A stretch of DNA of 64,000 nt from Parastagonospora avenae f. sp. tritici 18332-5 (GCA_022559985.1 JAFJTR010000047.1:62001-126000); one strand, 5' to 3'. Positions 21,796 through 34,474 are shown, counted from the stretch's first letter. Translations and numbers: made by a program. The notes: generated from the sequence alone by a model not told the origin.

Positions 21796-23459
21796 ATGGC
21801 TTCCGAGTCGCCCGACGAGACGGTTGTGGACTTTGTCCTACGACTCCTGCCTCCAATCACTCTGCTAATTTTGGCTTACCACGTGCTGGGTCGCCTGGAG
21901 GAGTACTGGCGCTTGAGGCATTTCAAGGGTCCAGCTACAGCTGGCATATCATGGTGCTGGCACTCCAGAGCTGTCTTTTCTGGGAGATCCCATGAGTTCT
22001 ATGGGAATGTAACGGAAAAGTATGGTATGCGTAACGACCTGAACATGCTGTTTTTAGTGTTACAGTCCCCAGTTTTGACTGTGCATAGGTCCGATCGCAC
22101 GAGTGGCTCCGAACCACCTCATCACGAGTGACGCCGAGTTCTGGGCAAAGATCAACGCAGTGAGATCACCATACCGGAGATCTCCATGGTATTATCATGC
22201 TGCACGATTCGAGCCCGGCAAAGATAATGTTTTTACGGATTGTGACAACGACAGCCATGACGCACGTCGGAAGAAAATGGCTGCTGGAGTGAGTTCCAAC
22301 CAACCTTGTCCTTAGGGCTGATGTTAACTGCTCACAGTACGCTGGCAAAGAGAATCCCACGCTGGAGCCATCCATTGACATTCACGTAAAAGAGCTAGTA
22401 GATCTTGTTGGCAAATATGCAGCACCTAGGGCCTCGAATAGACCATCGACATCCATGGACTTGGCTAAGAAGATTCCATACTTTACATTAGACGTCATCA
22501 GCCATGTCGGATTGGGTGAACCCTTTGGAGATCTGCTGGCTAACAACGACCAAATGGATTACCTGAAGGCCTCAGAAGAAGGACTGAAAATCGGCAACAC
22601 CGCGTTTGCAATGGGATTTGGCTGGCTTCGTAACGCACCTATTATTGGGCCAGCCATCAGCCCTTCTGAGAAAGATCAATCTGGCTTTGGGAAGATGATG
22701 GCAGAAGCGCGCAAAATCGTCAATGCACGTAGGCTCAAGTCCACAGAGGCCAAGTCAGATATGCTTGCATCGTTCATTCGCAATGGTGTCTCTGGCGATG
22801 ACCTCTTCCAAGAAGCTTTCGAACAGATCATTGCTGGCTCAGACACAACAGCAGCCGCTATTCGAATCATCATGCTGTACATCATTACCCACCCGCGTGT
22901 CTACCGGAAGCTGCAAATTGAGATCGACGAGGCCGTCAAGTCCGGTGTGGCCCCGAAGTCGGGTGTCATCTCAGACGCGAAGGCACGCAAACTACCATAT
23001 CTCGGGGCCATTGTGCGTGAGGGTATGCGTGTCCACCCACCAGTCGTCAATCTCTTCTCTCGGATTACACCCGCGTCAGGCGATGTCGTCACCATCTCAG
23101 CGAAAGAGTATCACATCCCAGGCGGCACTCTCATCGGATACTCAGCATGGTCTATGCACCGTAATAACACTTCCCTTTACGGACCTGACGCCTGCATCTT
23201 CCGCCCGGAACGCTGGCTCATTGAAGATGACGACAAGCTCGCCAAGATGACCAAGACCAATGACATGGTTTTTGGTTACGGCAGGTGGGTGTGTCTCGGC
23301 AGGAACATTGCGTTGATTGAGGTTCATAAGGCCATGTTTGAGCTCTTTCGACATTTTGATTTTGCGTTGACCGATCCGACGAAGCCATGGGAGACACATA
23401 ATAGCCTTGGCCTTTTCGAGATCAGGAACATGTTGGTGGACGTCACGTCTAGAGAGTAA
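21796..23459 (+). CDS. Cytochrome P450 monooxygenase, pisatin-demethylase-like group
   Basis: Exons are 21796..22024, 22089..22288 and 22338..23459 with introns of 64 and 49 bases; 516 aa. The N-terminus has one membrane anchor (VLRLLPPITLLILAYHVLG), placing it on the ER facing the cytosol. The I-helix oxygen-activation motif is AGSDTT, the K-helix ExxR is EGMR, the PERF-like motif is FRPERW, and the heme loop is FGYGRWVCLGR with the proximal Cys. The segment YGPIARVAPNHLITSDAEFW is typical of the fungal CYP group containing pisatin demethylase and many secondary-metabolism P450s. The substrate is unknown. Its only likely partner nearby is the divergent LaeA-like methyltransferase. Confidence 0.93.
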
Positions 23460-23717
23460 GCCGATTTATCGTGGTAAGTGATCCGAAAGTTGTCCAGTAT
23501 GAGCTCACGAATCTAGTTGTGAATGAATTTTTTTTACTATTTCTCAAGGTACTCGACGGCAAAGGAACAGTAGCGTTTGGGAATAGTGCATCAATTCATT
23601 TTTGTCTAGCTCATCATTTCATTACTCGTCCATCGCAGGGTATACGTAAGGGGGGTGTCAATCTAAGACCAAACAACAAAACGTTGCTCATTACCGCTAT
23701 GCCCTCTCTCATTGCCC

Positions 23718-25236
23718 CTATGATGCTCCAGGGGCTTTGCCGCCCTGCGGATCAGGCAGATGGCTTACACTCGGCATATCGGCGACAGCTGCAGCTGCGT
23801 CATCGCGCTTCTGGTTGCTATCCTGGATGATTAGGGGCTCGGTGGGCTGTTCAGTCACCGCATTAGATGCAACAGGCTTGCGCTTTGGCTTTTCTCCAAA
23901 TATAGAGTCTGCATCCTCGTTAATAGAAGAAGCGCTGCTTGCGCGGGCAGATTCGCCTTCGTCGGCGGCAAGGCGTTCTTTTTCGAGACGGGTCTCGCGG
24001 CCGCGTTTGTGGCAGTACCAGAACACGAAGAGCAGGACTGCAATGGACTATCAGTGCATTGTTTGTGACAGAATGGCGTTTGTACTTACGGAACACGGCC
24101 AAACTCATGATAAGATTCGTTCCCGTTGCCAACATGGGAAAGCGGAACTTGAGGAAGTTGACGATACTCCTCAGCGCAGTCGCGACAGCGCCTTGAGCCG
24201 TCACCAGACTCTTTAGGCTTGGGATGGTCGGAAGACCAGGGATCTTCGACTTCTTACTCTTAGTGCCTGCTCCGGCAGCCTTTGCATCGAAGCCAGGTTT
24301 CTCGGCCCCAGCAGCTAGCAGCTCAGGACCTAATGTGGCGGTCAATTTGGCAGGCAAGCTCTTGACCATGTTCTGCAAAAATGGAGGCAAGCCGCCGTAC
24401 ATTTTCTTTAATTGCGCGTCGTAGTCGGTGAACAGCTTCTCGAGATCGTTGTATGCTGTGGGTGCGCCATTGATGATATCCTTGAGCACTTGGGTAAACT
24501 TGTTGAGCAGCTCTTCGGACTCTTTGGTGAAGGAGAAGACACGGTTGTTCACGGCTGAAAGGTTCAGCTGGTCGAGGACGTCGGTGAGCTCCTTGTTTTC
24601 CCTCCTCTGCTCCTCCTGCTCATCCACTTTGGCGGCTTCAGCAGCAGATTGCAAGTCATCCGCCATCTTGGATCTGTCTTTTGCATTCAGTTTCTCGGTC
24701 TTGTCCTTGCCGACCTTGTCCTCTCCCTTCTTGAACCTGTCGAGCGAGAAATATGACATGACGCTCTTCTTCCTGTCCAGCCCACCCTTGGCCTTCTCAC
24801 TGCTCTGTGTTGGAACCTCTGGAGGACTTGTGGGCAACGGCAGCTTTTCAGCGCCGTCGAGAAGCGCGATTTGCGGGTCTCTTCCCATCATCTTCTTCTC
24901 TTGAGCCTCCGTCACTTCCACTGGCCTTGTGGGCAGCGGAGGCGCGTCTCCTTCAGGCTCTGATGCGATAGCTGCGAGACGCTCTAAGAAGACCTGGTCT
25001 TCCTCATCTAGCACGGGCTCTGCTTCGGTGTCGTCTGCGGGTTCTGCCACGGTTGGGGTAGGCGCCGTCGGCACGGGTCCACTGGGTCCGGCAGTTGTGG
25101 TCGCGGGCTCTTGGATTTTTGGTGGCTCCGGGGCTTTGGTGGCCTCTTGGACTTGAGGAGTGTCTGCCTTCTTTCCATCACTCTGTGGCATGAATTGCTT
25201 CGACTGCCTTTTCAGCTTCTGCAGGTAGGACGACAT
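23718..25236 (-). CDS. Conserved-looking fungal one-TM protein of unknown function
   Basis: Exons are 25236..24090 and 24037..23718 with a 52-base intron; 488 aa. I do not recognise a family. Layout: a basic N-terminus (MSSYLQKLKRQSKQF), a Pro/Thr/Glu-rich disordered region (~20-150), a Lys/Asp-rich charged segment (~150-220), a helical domain (~225-310, with NNRVFSFTKESEELLNKF and MYGGLPPFLQNMVKSLP) that looks structured and constrained, then a TM helix built across the splice (LIMSLAVFLLLFVFWYC) followed by a basic stop-transfer and an acidic tail of ~100 residues. Tail-side topology suggests an endomembrane protein. It converges with the P450, 258 bases apart. Confidence 0.75.
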
Positions 25237-26532
25237 TTTTGGTGTTGCTGCGTCTACGCGGCTGAGGGTCGGTTGTGACGCGGGGGTTTGTGAAGTAAGG
25301 TTTCAGATATGCTGACGTCTGTGGAGACAAGAGGATTGTACTGGCAAGAGGGGCGATCTCACATGTAAGAGGAAATCGAGCTTGTGGTTGTGGCGGTGCC
25401 AGAAGCCCTGATTGCGGACGTCTCTGCTGTCCAAGAAATGCTGCGTCATGGGCAGGGATGCACATCCAGACCCCAGCGCCACATCAGGCGCTAGCACGTG
25501 TCAGCCTCCGCGCTCAAGTGGACGCGACCTCGTCTCCATCACCACAACACATATCCGTCGCAATGCCAGAGCCGCCTGTCTTGATGCTGCACCTAATGCA
25601 AAAATCGGGACTGCCGTTAACGAACATGTCCTGTGACTTGCTTCTCAGCGTGTTGTAGCCCACGAGAACCGAGACAGAGAGTAAGAACCCGCCCATGCTA
25701 CTAATCGATCAGAGGCACGTAGAATTCACTGTCATCCCCAAAAAAGGAATTTCCCAGAGTAGAGAACTCTGATAGTATGTTGCACACATCTGCTGTCGAG
25801 CTACATCTTTCCAGTCTCGCTTCTCCTAAAGTTTGTAAACATGTCAGTCTACACAAAGTTGCTGTTTCTTATATCGACATGGTCTTACTTTTCCTGTCTC
25901 GCGAATACGTTCTCGGTGGGCATTGGCTGTGCTGCTCGAAATTAGTTGTGTCTTTGTCCAGGATTGGCGGACTGCTGCCTCGAAGCCTGTTTATCTAAAA
26001 ACGGTAATGGCAACAATGTGTTCGTGGCGGCGGCGAGCAGCGACTGAAGGCGGAAACTGCGAATGTTGCTTTGATGCGTTCCCTGGCTTTACAGGCTCCG
26101 CCTTGATACCTCTCTTCTATCTCACTTTGAACTTGCAATTCTGTGCCACGTGAAAAACGTCTGCGCTGCTGTCTGATTAAGTACCGTACTCAACATAGTA
26201 TATGTAAACCACCCATCACCTTGATCCCTTCCTCAGTTCCATCTTCCTGGTTCCTGCTCTCTTCTAGTCGCCTTTACTTTACTCTATACGCCATTCGATA
26301 GCGGGTCATAGTGCGTTGGGAGCCGACAAGCGCTTTGACGGCAAGAATTTGCCTCCACTCTCACCTTCAGCTACTACATCCCGCTGACCCACCCCGCAAC
26401 ACGAACGATTATAATAACTCGCGGGATACTTCATATCCTCGAAATCCGCGACATAACAACCAAACACCGACCTTGGAGTACTACAAGTCCTCAGTCCCAA
26501 CAACAGCCAGGAACTGCACCGGATCCACCACA
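25237..26532. promoter_or_regulatory. Long divergent intergenic region
   Basis: 1.3 kb between divergent starts at 25236 and 26533. No supported gene. A pyrimidine-rich tract at about 26218-26290 (runs of CTTCC/CTC) lies 240 bases before the plus-strand ATG and is probably a promoter/leader element of that gene. The region 25700-26200 is comparatively AT-rich with no repeats that I can see. Confidence 0.4.
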
Positions 26533-28308
26533 ATGACCGACGACACTTTCATTCTCGACGGTAAGTGCTACCGCGCGATCTTTGAGTGCGCGCTTTACTC
26601 ACAAGGCTACCAGGCGAGGAGCCTATTGACGAGATCAACATGGGTGACGACATGGCCAATGTGGAGATCATGGGCGATGGCGACGACGAGGATGAACTCT
26701 TCGACTATGGCGAGGTCCTGGAAGACGTAAGCGAATCGAGACTGGGCGCATACGAGCTAACAATGTCAGCCCGAGGACGACGAATTCAAGCTGGATGGCC
26801 CTAATGACTTCAACGCCGTTGATGAAGCCGCAGTCGCCGAAGACGATGATGATGAAAAGGGCGAGGGCTACGATCCCGAGTACAACGACAAAGGCACTGT
26901 TCAGAAGCGCAAGCGTGTCAAGTTTGCCTTCAATGCCGCAACCACAGCCTCCGTTCTGCGTTCAGCCATGCGCACACAGGCCGGCAATGCTGAGGCCTTC
27001 TTCCTAGAGGAAGACGATGTGCTTACCACCAAGCCGTCTTCTCGTGTGCCTGGTACCTTTGGTCGTGTCAACCGCAAGAAGGGTGAGACCCTACCGGCGT
27101 ATCATAAACGTGTGTCTCATGAGTTGGACTCCGACGACGAACTCATGATGGAGATGCGCGAGAAGGGCTTCAGTGATCGCCAGATTTCTGATAAGCTTGC
27201 AAAGGATGGCCGTGTCCGCTATGACCAGAAGTCCATCTCTACGCGTATTATGCGTATTCGCTTGGCCCAGGCTGGAAACGTCGACACCCTTCTCAAGGAT
27301 GGGATGAAGGAATGGGAGTTCGATGATGTAAGCCCTTGTTCAACAAGCACAACCTTGCGCCGTCCTCTAACAGTACTATAGGACTGCCTCCTCATGCAGG
27401 CCTTCGCTCTAGCCGATATCGAAGTCAACTACGAGGTCGAGCGTATTCGTGCCTGGCGCTTCCGCAAGGTCTCCGAGTATATGCGTCGCCTTAACAAGGA
27501 GGCGCTGTTCTCTGCCAACGCCTGTCGGGAGCGCTACGACGCCATCGTCAACGGCACAGCGCAGATCCCAACCGAGATGGATGATAATCCAGACACTCGT
27601 CGCTACGAGCTGGAGAACTATCGCGTGGCCCGTGAAGAAGCTCGCATGAAGGAGAAGAACGAGAAGGAAGCCCAGGAGGCCAAAGAGCGCATGGCCAAAG
27701 ACAAAGCTCGTATCTTGAACGCTCAGAAGGCCGAAGAAGTTGCACATAGGCGCCAGCAGAAAGAGTCCGAGAAGGCAGAACGTGCCCTGAAGCGTGCGAC
27801 TGCAGCACAGGTTAGGCTCCAGCGTGCAGGCGAGAACGCCGCCGCAAAGACCAAGCGCAATGCTCAGATTCAGAAACAGAAGGCTGCTCTCGACAAGACC
27901 ATCTCCAAGGCACAGGGCAAGGGCAAGGCCACCTCCACCACCAAGCAGGCGCCGAACCCAAATGATACCTTGACCCTCACTACCTCGAAGATCACTACGG
28001 ATACTCCAGATCCGCGCGGCTATCTCTCCATTCAGGATCTCTCCAAGATGTGCGCCGACCGCGGCTTCGTCACCAAGGGCAAAGACAAGGATCAGATGGT
28101 TGGTGAGTTGCGCGATGCCGACGAGGAGTGGTCACTTGCCGACTTGCAGAAGATGTGCCGTACCAAGGGTTTGAATGTTGGTGGCAACAAGGTCCAGATG
28201 AGGTTCAACTTGGCGTACGCTGCCGCTCAGGTGTGCAAGTCGTTCCGTGCCGGTTCCATCGCTGCCGACTCCGCCAACGAGGACGTGGTCATGGATGAAG
28301 AGGATTAG
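26533..28308 (+). CDS. Nuclear-type acidic/coiled protein with C-terminal SAP-like helices
   Basis: Exons are 26533..26560, 26614..26726, 26770..27327 and 27382..28308; introns 53, 43 and 54 bases; 541 aa. The first ~85 residues are strongly acidic. A basic stretch KRKRVKF follows. A helical domain at ~130-225 (MREKGFSDRQISDKLAKDGRVRYDQKSISTRIMRIR, shown here in part) resembles a helix-turn-helix/Myb-like fold and continues across intron 3 with a second conserved block (WRFRKVSEYMRRLNKEALFS). A Lys/Glu/Ala-rich coiled coil follows (~305-400), then two SAP-like helix pairs (YLSIQDLSKMCADRGFVTKG and WSLADLQKMCRTKGLNVGG). A chromatin role is likely, but no name can be given. Confidence 0.78.
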
Positions 28309-28786
28309 GTGGCTGCGGGATGTTCTAGGGCGATGATGGATGAGACGATATGGCAGCCAGGATGCCTTCGTCATGCTATGCCCGGCAGGTGAGGGTTAAA
28401 AAGTGCTTGAGATACTCCCAGATGAGTAATGCAGGTGGTGCTAAGACACCACAACGTGACATGTATGCACCCCGGTGCAACGAGATGTGTCTACAAAATC
28501 ACAAATTTGCGATACATCTAGTTTTCTGTTGCGAAGTGATGTATGTGATCTGAACATGTATATATTACTACTATGCAAAGTGTGTGCTTATTGAGGGTGA
28601 TTACAAGCTACAGGTATACTCGGTGTGCAGTCCCAATGCTAAAAAAATAACCTTCCTACAGTCTTGAGCTCTTCTCCGATTATGCATCATTCGTCCTATT
28701 ATGGAGGCTAAATGCCTTGAGTCGTTCCAGCATGCCCCAAGCCCTTGCGCTTTGGCTTCGCACGCGACATTAAAGACATCCAGGCT
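28309..28786. other. 3' flanks of two convergent genes
   Basis: 478 bases between two convergent stop codons; AT-rich from 28490, with several polyadenylation-like A/T runs (28620-28650). Nothing else is seen. Confidence 0.4.
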
Positions 28787-31000
28787 CTACCAACACTCCC
28801 ACTTTTGGCCACCCATAGCAATAAGACGATTGAAAAGCTCGTCCCGCAGCGGCATGGCTGTCAATCTCGTGTCGATACCCCTGCGGTCCGTGATAACAAT
28901 GCCATCCGCGACCTCACGTCCCATTGCCCAACCCACGACCAACTTGGCCTTCCATCCATATCCTCCCACCTTTCGCATCTCCTTGATGTCTCCAACAGGA
29001 ATACTCCAAAGTGGATGCAAATCCTCGCGTTCGGCAGTGCCAATCCTTTCGATGGTATTGTCGGTCGAGAAGGCGATGCACGGAATGGTGGCCTTGGTGG
29101 TAATGTATAAATGACCCTTCTTGCCATCGTGTCTGGATTTGAATTCGACAGGACCTGAGGTCATGTCGGCACCTTTATGCGGCACGGCACCCAGACGGTT
29201 CTTTGCGTGTTGAGAGCCAACAGCAGCCTTGACTTTGTCTGCGCCAATTGCTGTCTTGACGCCTCCCTTGGTTGTTCCTCGAAAGAAGTTGACGATCTTA
29301 TTGCTCTTCTTGCCGCCGCGGTTCGAGTCCTTGGCGTTATCGATGTCTTCGCCTCCGGTTTCGTGCGCGGTGAGGGGATCATGCGCCATAGCTTCATCGA
29401 GCTCTTCTTGAGTAGCATTTAGGGGCCAATCAGCACCCGTAGTGCGTAGCTCTTGTTCATTCACATCCACGGGCTTGTCCTCTGGCGGGTGACCGACATG
29501 TGGTGGTGGCGGTAAGGGAGCCTTGTTAGCCTCGCCGACTCGTAGTAGGGTGATGGCGAGTTGAGCGTTGGTTGGCACTCCTTTCAGTAGCGTGTTACGG
29601 AGCTCAAGAAGCTTCTGCCAGTTCGGAACCTTACGATTCAAGAGGTCAATACCGCGTGTGATGATCGGATCTCCGAAGAATCCAAAGCCAACCCCGAAAG
29701 TGAGACCCTTCATGAACATGTAGGAGGTGATAAAGAGCGAGATCAGTAAGAGCGGGGCGACAACGGCGGCGAGACGATAGTGATACCTGTTCTTTGGAAA
29801 AGGGGGCGTAGGTTCCAACATGCTAAATTTGTGTCAGTTCCGATTTTGAAGTGTGTATATAAGCCTTACTTGGCAAATCGTTCCCAAGTATCTGTTACGT
29901 CTGCAAGGCCATGCATAACGGGGCGCATCTTAGTCCACATTGCAGTCTCCATGGGCACCTTGGTCTTGTCGTGATGCTTAGAGGGTGCCACACCCGCGGA
30001 GATATCCTTCGCATCTGCTGCACCAATGGCAATTCGCGTAGGATCTGGAACAACTTTCTCATGTGCGTCGCCTTCTGGCGGTTCGCCCTGAGGATGCTTG
30101 CCTGTAGCACTTGACAGGGCCACCGAAGCAATACCATTGACGAAGTTTGACGCTTCTTGCTCAACGGCCTCTCCTTTGTGATTTTCAGCAGCTCCAGTGG
30201 CACTGTCGGTGCTTCCAAGCACTCCTGCCTTAGGCTTCTGTACACCTCCCTTAGAGCTGACGAGAGCGAGAGGAGCAGGCGGAAACATAATTCCGCGTGC
30301 TGGTGGGTAGACAATGAGTGTGATCAGAGTGATGGAGATCAGAGGCATGATCAGATTCAGAATCCAGGCAAGAAAATAGGCAGTGCAGAACCATGCGGTT
30401 CTGCGAGTCTCTCGCCACGATCGTAACCGAACAATGTGTTTGCCGAACGACATCATGCCTATTCCCTAGTGTGGTGTGAACGGAGGTCGATAGAATGCTG
30501 AGTCACGAGACTTACAATAGTCATGTAAAGGCGCTCGATATTGGCTCGTAGCTTGTCAGGTGAGAATTCCTCCTCGTCTGCTATGTTCAAGTCCAAGCCT
30601 CCGGGGGCAGCTGTGGCGATTTCCTTTACATGATACATTTGCTGCAAGTGATTAGTTCAGGGCTTTCGAGCCAGAATTATAGTCGCACCTTGTTGAACCG
30701 ACGGACGAGTAGCCATAGATCCTCGTTTGACAGGCCTCCAACGAGAGGTCTGGCGACATGTTCCTTAGGTTCGTTCCAACCAAGATCTACGACTTCTTCA
30801 TCATGTGGAATTTGTGCAACTCCCGCCTCGGCCGGATCAGCTGCCTTTGCTGCTTCCAAAGCTAGCGCATGGCTTTCCGTAGGCGCATCGAGTAGCGTAG
30901 TTGTCGTGCCTTCGTGAACAGTCGGATTTGTCTCCGGTACGGGAAGGAGGTCCAGAGGATCCTGTCCCATGTCTTTGAAGACTAGTCCTTGAGTGCCCAT
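28787..31000 (-). CDS. DUF3292-type multi-pass membrane protein
   Basis: Exons are 31000..30689, 30641..30516, 30465..29870 and 29822..28787; introns 47, 50 and 47 bases; 689 aa. The N-terminus is soluble and contains PLVGGLSNEDLWLLVRRFNK, then QMYHVKE across intron 1. Hydrophobic segments follow: WFCTAYFLAWILNLIMPLIS and a second one after it (~150-195), and LAAVVAPLLLISLFITSYMF plus a Gly/Phe-rich segment in exon 4 (~350-400). The C-terminal ~130 residues are a soluble beta-rich unit (GHLYITTKATIPCIAFSTDN and KVGGYGWKAKLVVGWAMG), somewhat GRAM/PH-like. The order matches the fungal DUF3292 family as I remember it; the function is unknown. Confidence 0.78.
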
Positions 31001-32675
31001 AGTAAATAGCAGGATCGTCTACGAGAATGATTATGAAAGAGGAGGCTGAGAGGGTGGGTGAGTTCTCTGAGCTTTGTTTGTTGCTCAGCAAGGCCTGGCT
31101 GAACGATTAGGCTATCTGCCGTTACGTCACTTGCGCTAGACTGGCGATGACGGCAAGCCACACCATCACATTCACAGAAGGAATGCGCGTCCAAGATAGA
31201 GTCCATCAGAACATAGCCACACTGTAAATTGACTGTGGTTTTAGAAGATAGTGCAACGGGGTATACAGAATGTCTCATATACATGCTTCATGTTTCCCAT
31301 GTGCTCGGTATGGCATTGTCGCTTATCCATGTGTCGATCACAAGATCGATCGTGATCCTCCACAGTTCAAGGTTATGTCAAACGAGCATAAGCATTCTCT
31401 CTTGGATCCTTCACCCTGTCAGCGGTCTCAGCATGTATTCGTATGGGTCCTCCATGAAGTACTAGATGCCTTCCAAGATTGCGCGACACCTGGAAGCACT
31501 TGTGTGACGTCATTGGCTGGCTGAGGCACCACTGAATGCCGACTTGAGCTCAACGCACCGTCGATGACACAGCCAAGCATGCAAACAGCAGACTTTCTAG
31601 ATAATATGAAAGTCCCGCGAAGCTTGATACATGCGTATTTCTTTTCGTCCTGGAACAAAAAAATACCTGGCCCTTTCTCAAACCGTTCCAGAAGACGGCA
31701 CACGTTTCGATCGCGGATCTCATCGTTCTGAATGTACACGAGGCAAAAAGAAGCAAATGTGAAGGCATGCACGTCTTCGGTGAGACTCCTCGTCAAGTCT
31801 TGCTTCTAACTACGTAGTCAGGCCGCCTGAAGCTACAGGGATCTGAGTCATTTTCCCCGCTTGACGACATCTCCCACAGTGGAGCTTGGGTGTTGTCTGG
31901 GTGTTCAAGCACCCATGTCCCTAGTAGTCCACGTTGCCACCTCCTCAATTCCCGAATGTTACCAATCTAGCGGACTTGTGGATCGACGACTCCCAGCAGC
32001 GCTTCGATGCGAGAATGGGAGCCAGCACGACAGCTTGAGCGTTCTTCACCAGCTCATTTGTCCTGTGTAATAGTCCCACCGGTTTCGATTGCCACCTTGC
32101 ATTAGAGAGGTCATCCTGACCTCAACTATGTTTCACGGTGGTAGAATGTTAATGGTCACTCACACGACTCGCCTCCGTGGCCGTTGTTGTTGGCCGATCG
32201 ATGGACGTTGGCAACCCTGGAAGACGTCGGAACGATGCTTCCCTCGGCACCATTTACATCTGATTTTTCTTCTCTACCCGGCTGAATCTAACGTACCGCC
32301 CATAACTGCCGGTTACCCCAGGCTATGTACCCCACAATGTAAAATATGCTCCGCGAGCTACCTACCTAGGTAGGCAGTGTAATAAGTTTCACCGAAGGCT
32401 AGCCGTTGGACTAGCCTTTTTCACGCCTCTGCCGAAGACCGAAGTTTTGCCAACCAAGCATCCGGGGATACGAATCCCCGCAAAAAGCTTGAAAGCTAGA
32501 ACGGCTATGTGCGCAATTAGTCGCTGCTCCGTCATGAAGTCATGTTCAGAGGGCAGTACTCTGAGTGTCTAAGAGGATGCGAGTCATGCTTGTGGACCGT
32601 AAAGAGGACTATATATTGCGCTTGTGAACGAGGCGGTTTTGTTTTGGACACTGCAACATCTCTTTACTGCTCATT
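31001..32675. other. Gene-free stretch upstream of the carboxylesterase
   Basis: 1.67 kb without a supported gene. The only structured elements are the perfect 14-bp palindrome CCTACCTAGGTAGG (32361-32374) and an 8-bp stem hairpin (32395-32418) just after it. The last 300 bases include a likely TATA (ACTATATATTG near 32609-32619) 60 bases before the esterase ATG. The small ORFs lack protein character. Confidence 0.45.
32361..32418. repeat. Palindrome CCTACCTAGGTAGG followed by AAGGCTAG/CTAGCCTT hairpin
   Basis: The palindrome at 32361-32374 is perfect; 20 bases later AAGGCTAG (32395-32402) and CTAGCCTT (32411-32418) form a perfect 8-bp stem with an 8-base loop, followed by TT. Both lie about 260-310 bases upstream of the carboxylesterase start. 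ACCTAGGTA palindromes are frequent in fungal intergenic DNA in my experience, and ACCTAGGTA also occurs at 62174-62182. Function unknown. Confidence 0.4.
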
Positions 32676-34474
32676 ATGTTGCGTACCGCTGCGTTGACTC
32701 TCTCCCTTTCTGCTGGCTTGGCGAGCTGCCAATACCCGCCCACTGGTCCTACAGCTCGAGTCAAGAATGGAACTCTTCTCGGAGTTCATTCTGATGCGTA
32801 CGACCAGGACTTCTTCCTTGGCATCCCCTATGCTCAGCCACCCGTTGGGAGCCTACGTTACCGAGCGCCAGCCAGCTTGAACTCGAGCTGGTATGACGCG
32901 AAACCGGCGACCCAGAACTCTGCTGAAGTATGTGATGTGATGACAAAACATAGTATTGTAGCTGACATGCTTCAAGTGTTATGGCTACGGATCAGATCAG
33001 TGGAACTACCCCGTTTCGGAGGACTGTCTCTACCTCAACATTGTCCGTCCTTCTGGCTACGAGAATGCATCGCTTCCCGTGGCGTTTTGGATCCACGGCG
33101 GCGGATTTAATCAAGGCGGTGGTGTTGATCAGAGGTATAACACGTCCTTCATGATTCAAAATGCCGTCAAGATCGGCAAGCCGATCGTCACTGTCAACAT
33201 CAACTACCGCCTAAGTGCCTGGGGTTTCCTTAGCGGAAGCGAAGAACTCAAGGACACTGGTGCTCTGAACCTTGGTCTGCGTGATCAGAGGCTTGCTCTG
33301 CAATGGGTACAGGAAAATATCGCAGCGTTCGGTGGAGATCCATCGCAAGTCACCATCTACGGCGAGAGCGCTGGAGCCGCGTCTGTGGGCTACCACCTTA
33401 CTGCGTATAACGGTCGTGATGACAAGCTATTCCGCGCAGCTATCATGCAGTCAGGCAAGTCGCTCATGTGAACACTGTATGCAGGACATACACTGACTAT
33501 GTGTAGGCGGCCCTATCAATTTCGGCCCACAATTGGATCCCCTAGGTAATGCGGATATGTACAATGAACTTACGCGACGAACGAACTGCGCGAACCAAAC
33601 AAGCCCACTCGAATGCTTGAGGGCACTACCTGCAGAGCAACTCAATACTGCCATCAACACGACCAGTGCGACACTCAACGTCACCAATTTCATGCCAATT
33701 ATCGATGGAGACTTTGTCCAGAAGCGTGGCTCTATCCAACTAGCAGCTGGCGACTTCGTCCACGTGCCTATCGTAGATGGGGCGAACTCCGATGAGGGAA
33801 CAGCATTCAGCCCTTCGCCAGTAAACTCGAGTGCAGACTTCGAGATATTTGTCTCATTGTCGCAAGAAGGCGGCCTACCGGCAAACTTTACGCAGGCAGT
33901 CTTAGCAGCCTACCCAGACGACCTTTCAGTCAATGTCGTCGCCAGCTTAGGGAATCAGCGGCCCGGTCCGCCATTCGGTGCACAATTTCGCCGGTCAGCA
34001 AGTTACTTCGGTGACGTAGCCTTCATTGCACCTCGCCGAAAGACCTGTGAGACATGGGCTGCGAATGGTTTGGACGCATACTGCTATCGCTTCAACGCCA
34101 TTCCAGCTGGCATTCCCGCTGCTATCGGAGCAACTCACTTCCAAGAAGTTGCTTTCGTATTCAACAACGTCCAGGGTGTTGGCTACATTCCTGCCGCTGT
34201 ACCACCGTTCGAAAATAAGACACAGAGCTACCGTGATCTGGCACACTTTATGAACAGCAACTGGATCAGCTTCGTACACGACTTGGACCCGAATGCTTGG
34301 AGGGAGTCGGGCGCTTGGAACGGAACCGAGGAGATGTGGCCAAAGTACTCATTGGATCAACCCATGGACTACGTGTTTGACGCCAATGTTTCGAGCTATG
34401 CTGAGACAGACACATACAGGAAGCAGGGCATGCAGCTCATCAACGACAATGCTCTGAGTGTATACTCACGATAG
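32676..34474 (+). CDS. Secreted type-B carboxylesterase/lipase
   Basis: Exons are 32676..32927, 32977..33454 and 33507..34474; 565 aa. Intron 2 begins with GC (GCAAGT...TAG), a GC-AG intron; this is the only choice that keeps the family sequence MQSGGPINFG. The N-terminus MLRTAALTLSLSAGLASCQ is a signal peptide. The fold is alpha/beta hydrolase: the oxyanion segment WIHGGGF, the nucleophile elbow GESAG (Ser), the acid in NSDEGTAF and the His region GATHFQEVAFVF, with the N-terminal Cys of SEDCLYLNI. Multiple NxS/T sequons indicate an extracellular glycoprotein. The substrate range cannot be told; many fungal paralogues exist. Confidence 0.93.

Noticed and set aside
32395..32420. Hairpin followed by T residues read as a rho-independent terminator
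   Set aside because: The window is eukaryotic nuclear DNA and the hairpin is not downstream of a gene; it is listed only as a repeat.
32455..32480. CCGGGGATACGAATCCCCG as a tRNA T-arm
   Set aside because: The loop is not TTCRANN on either strand and no anticodon or acceptor stem can be placed around it.
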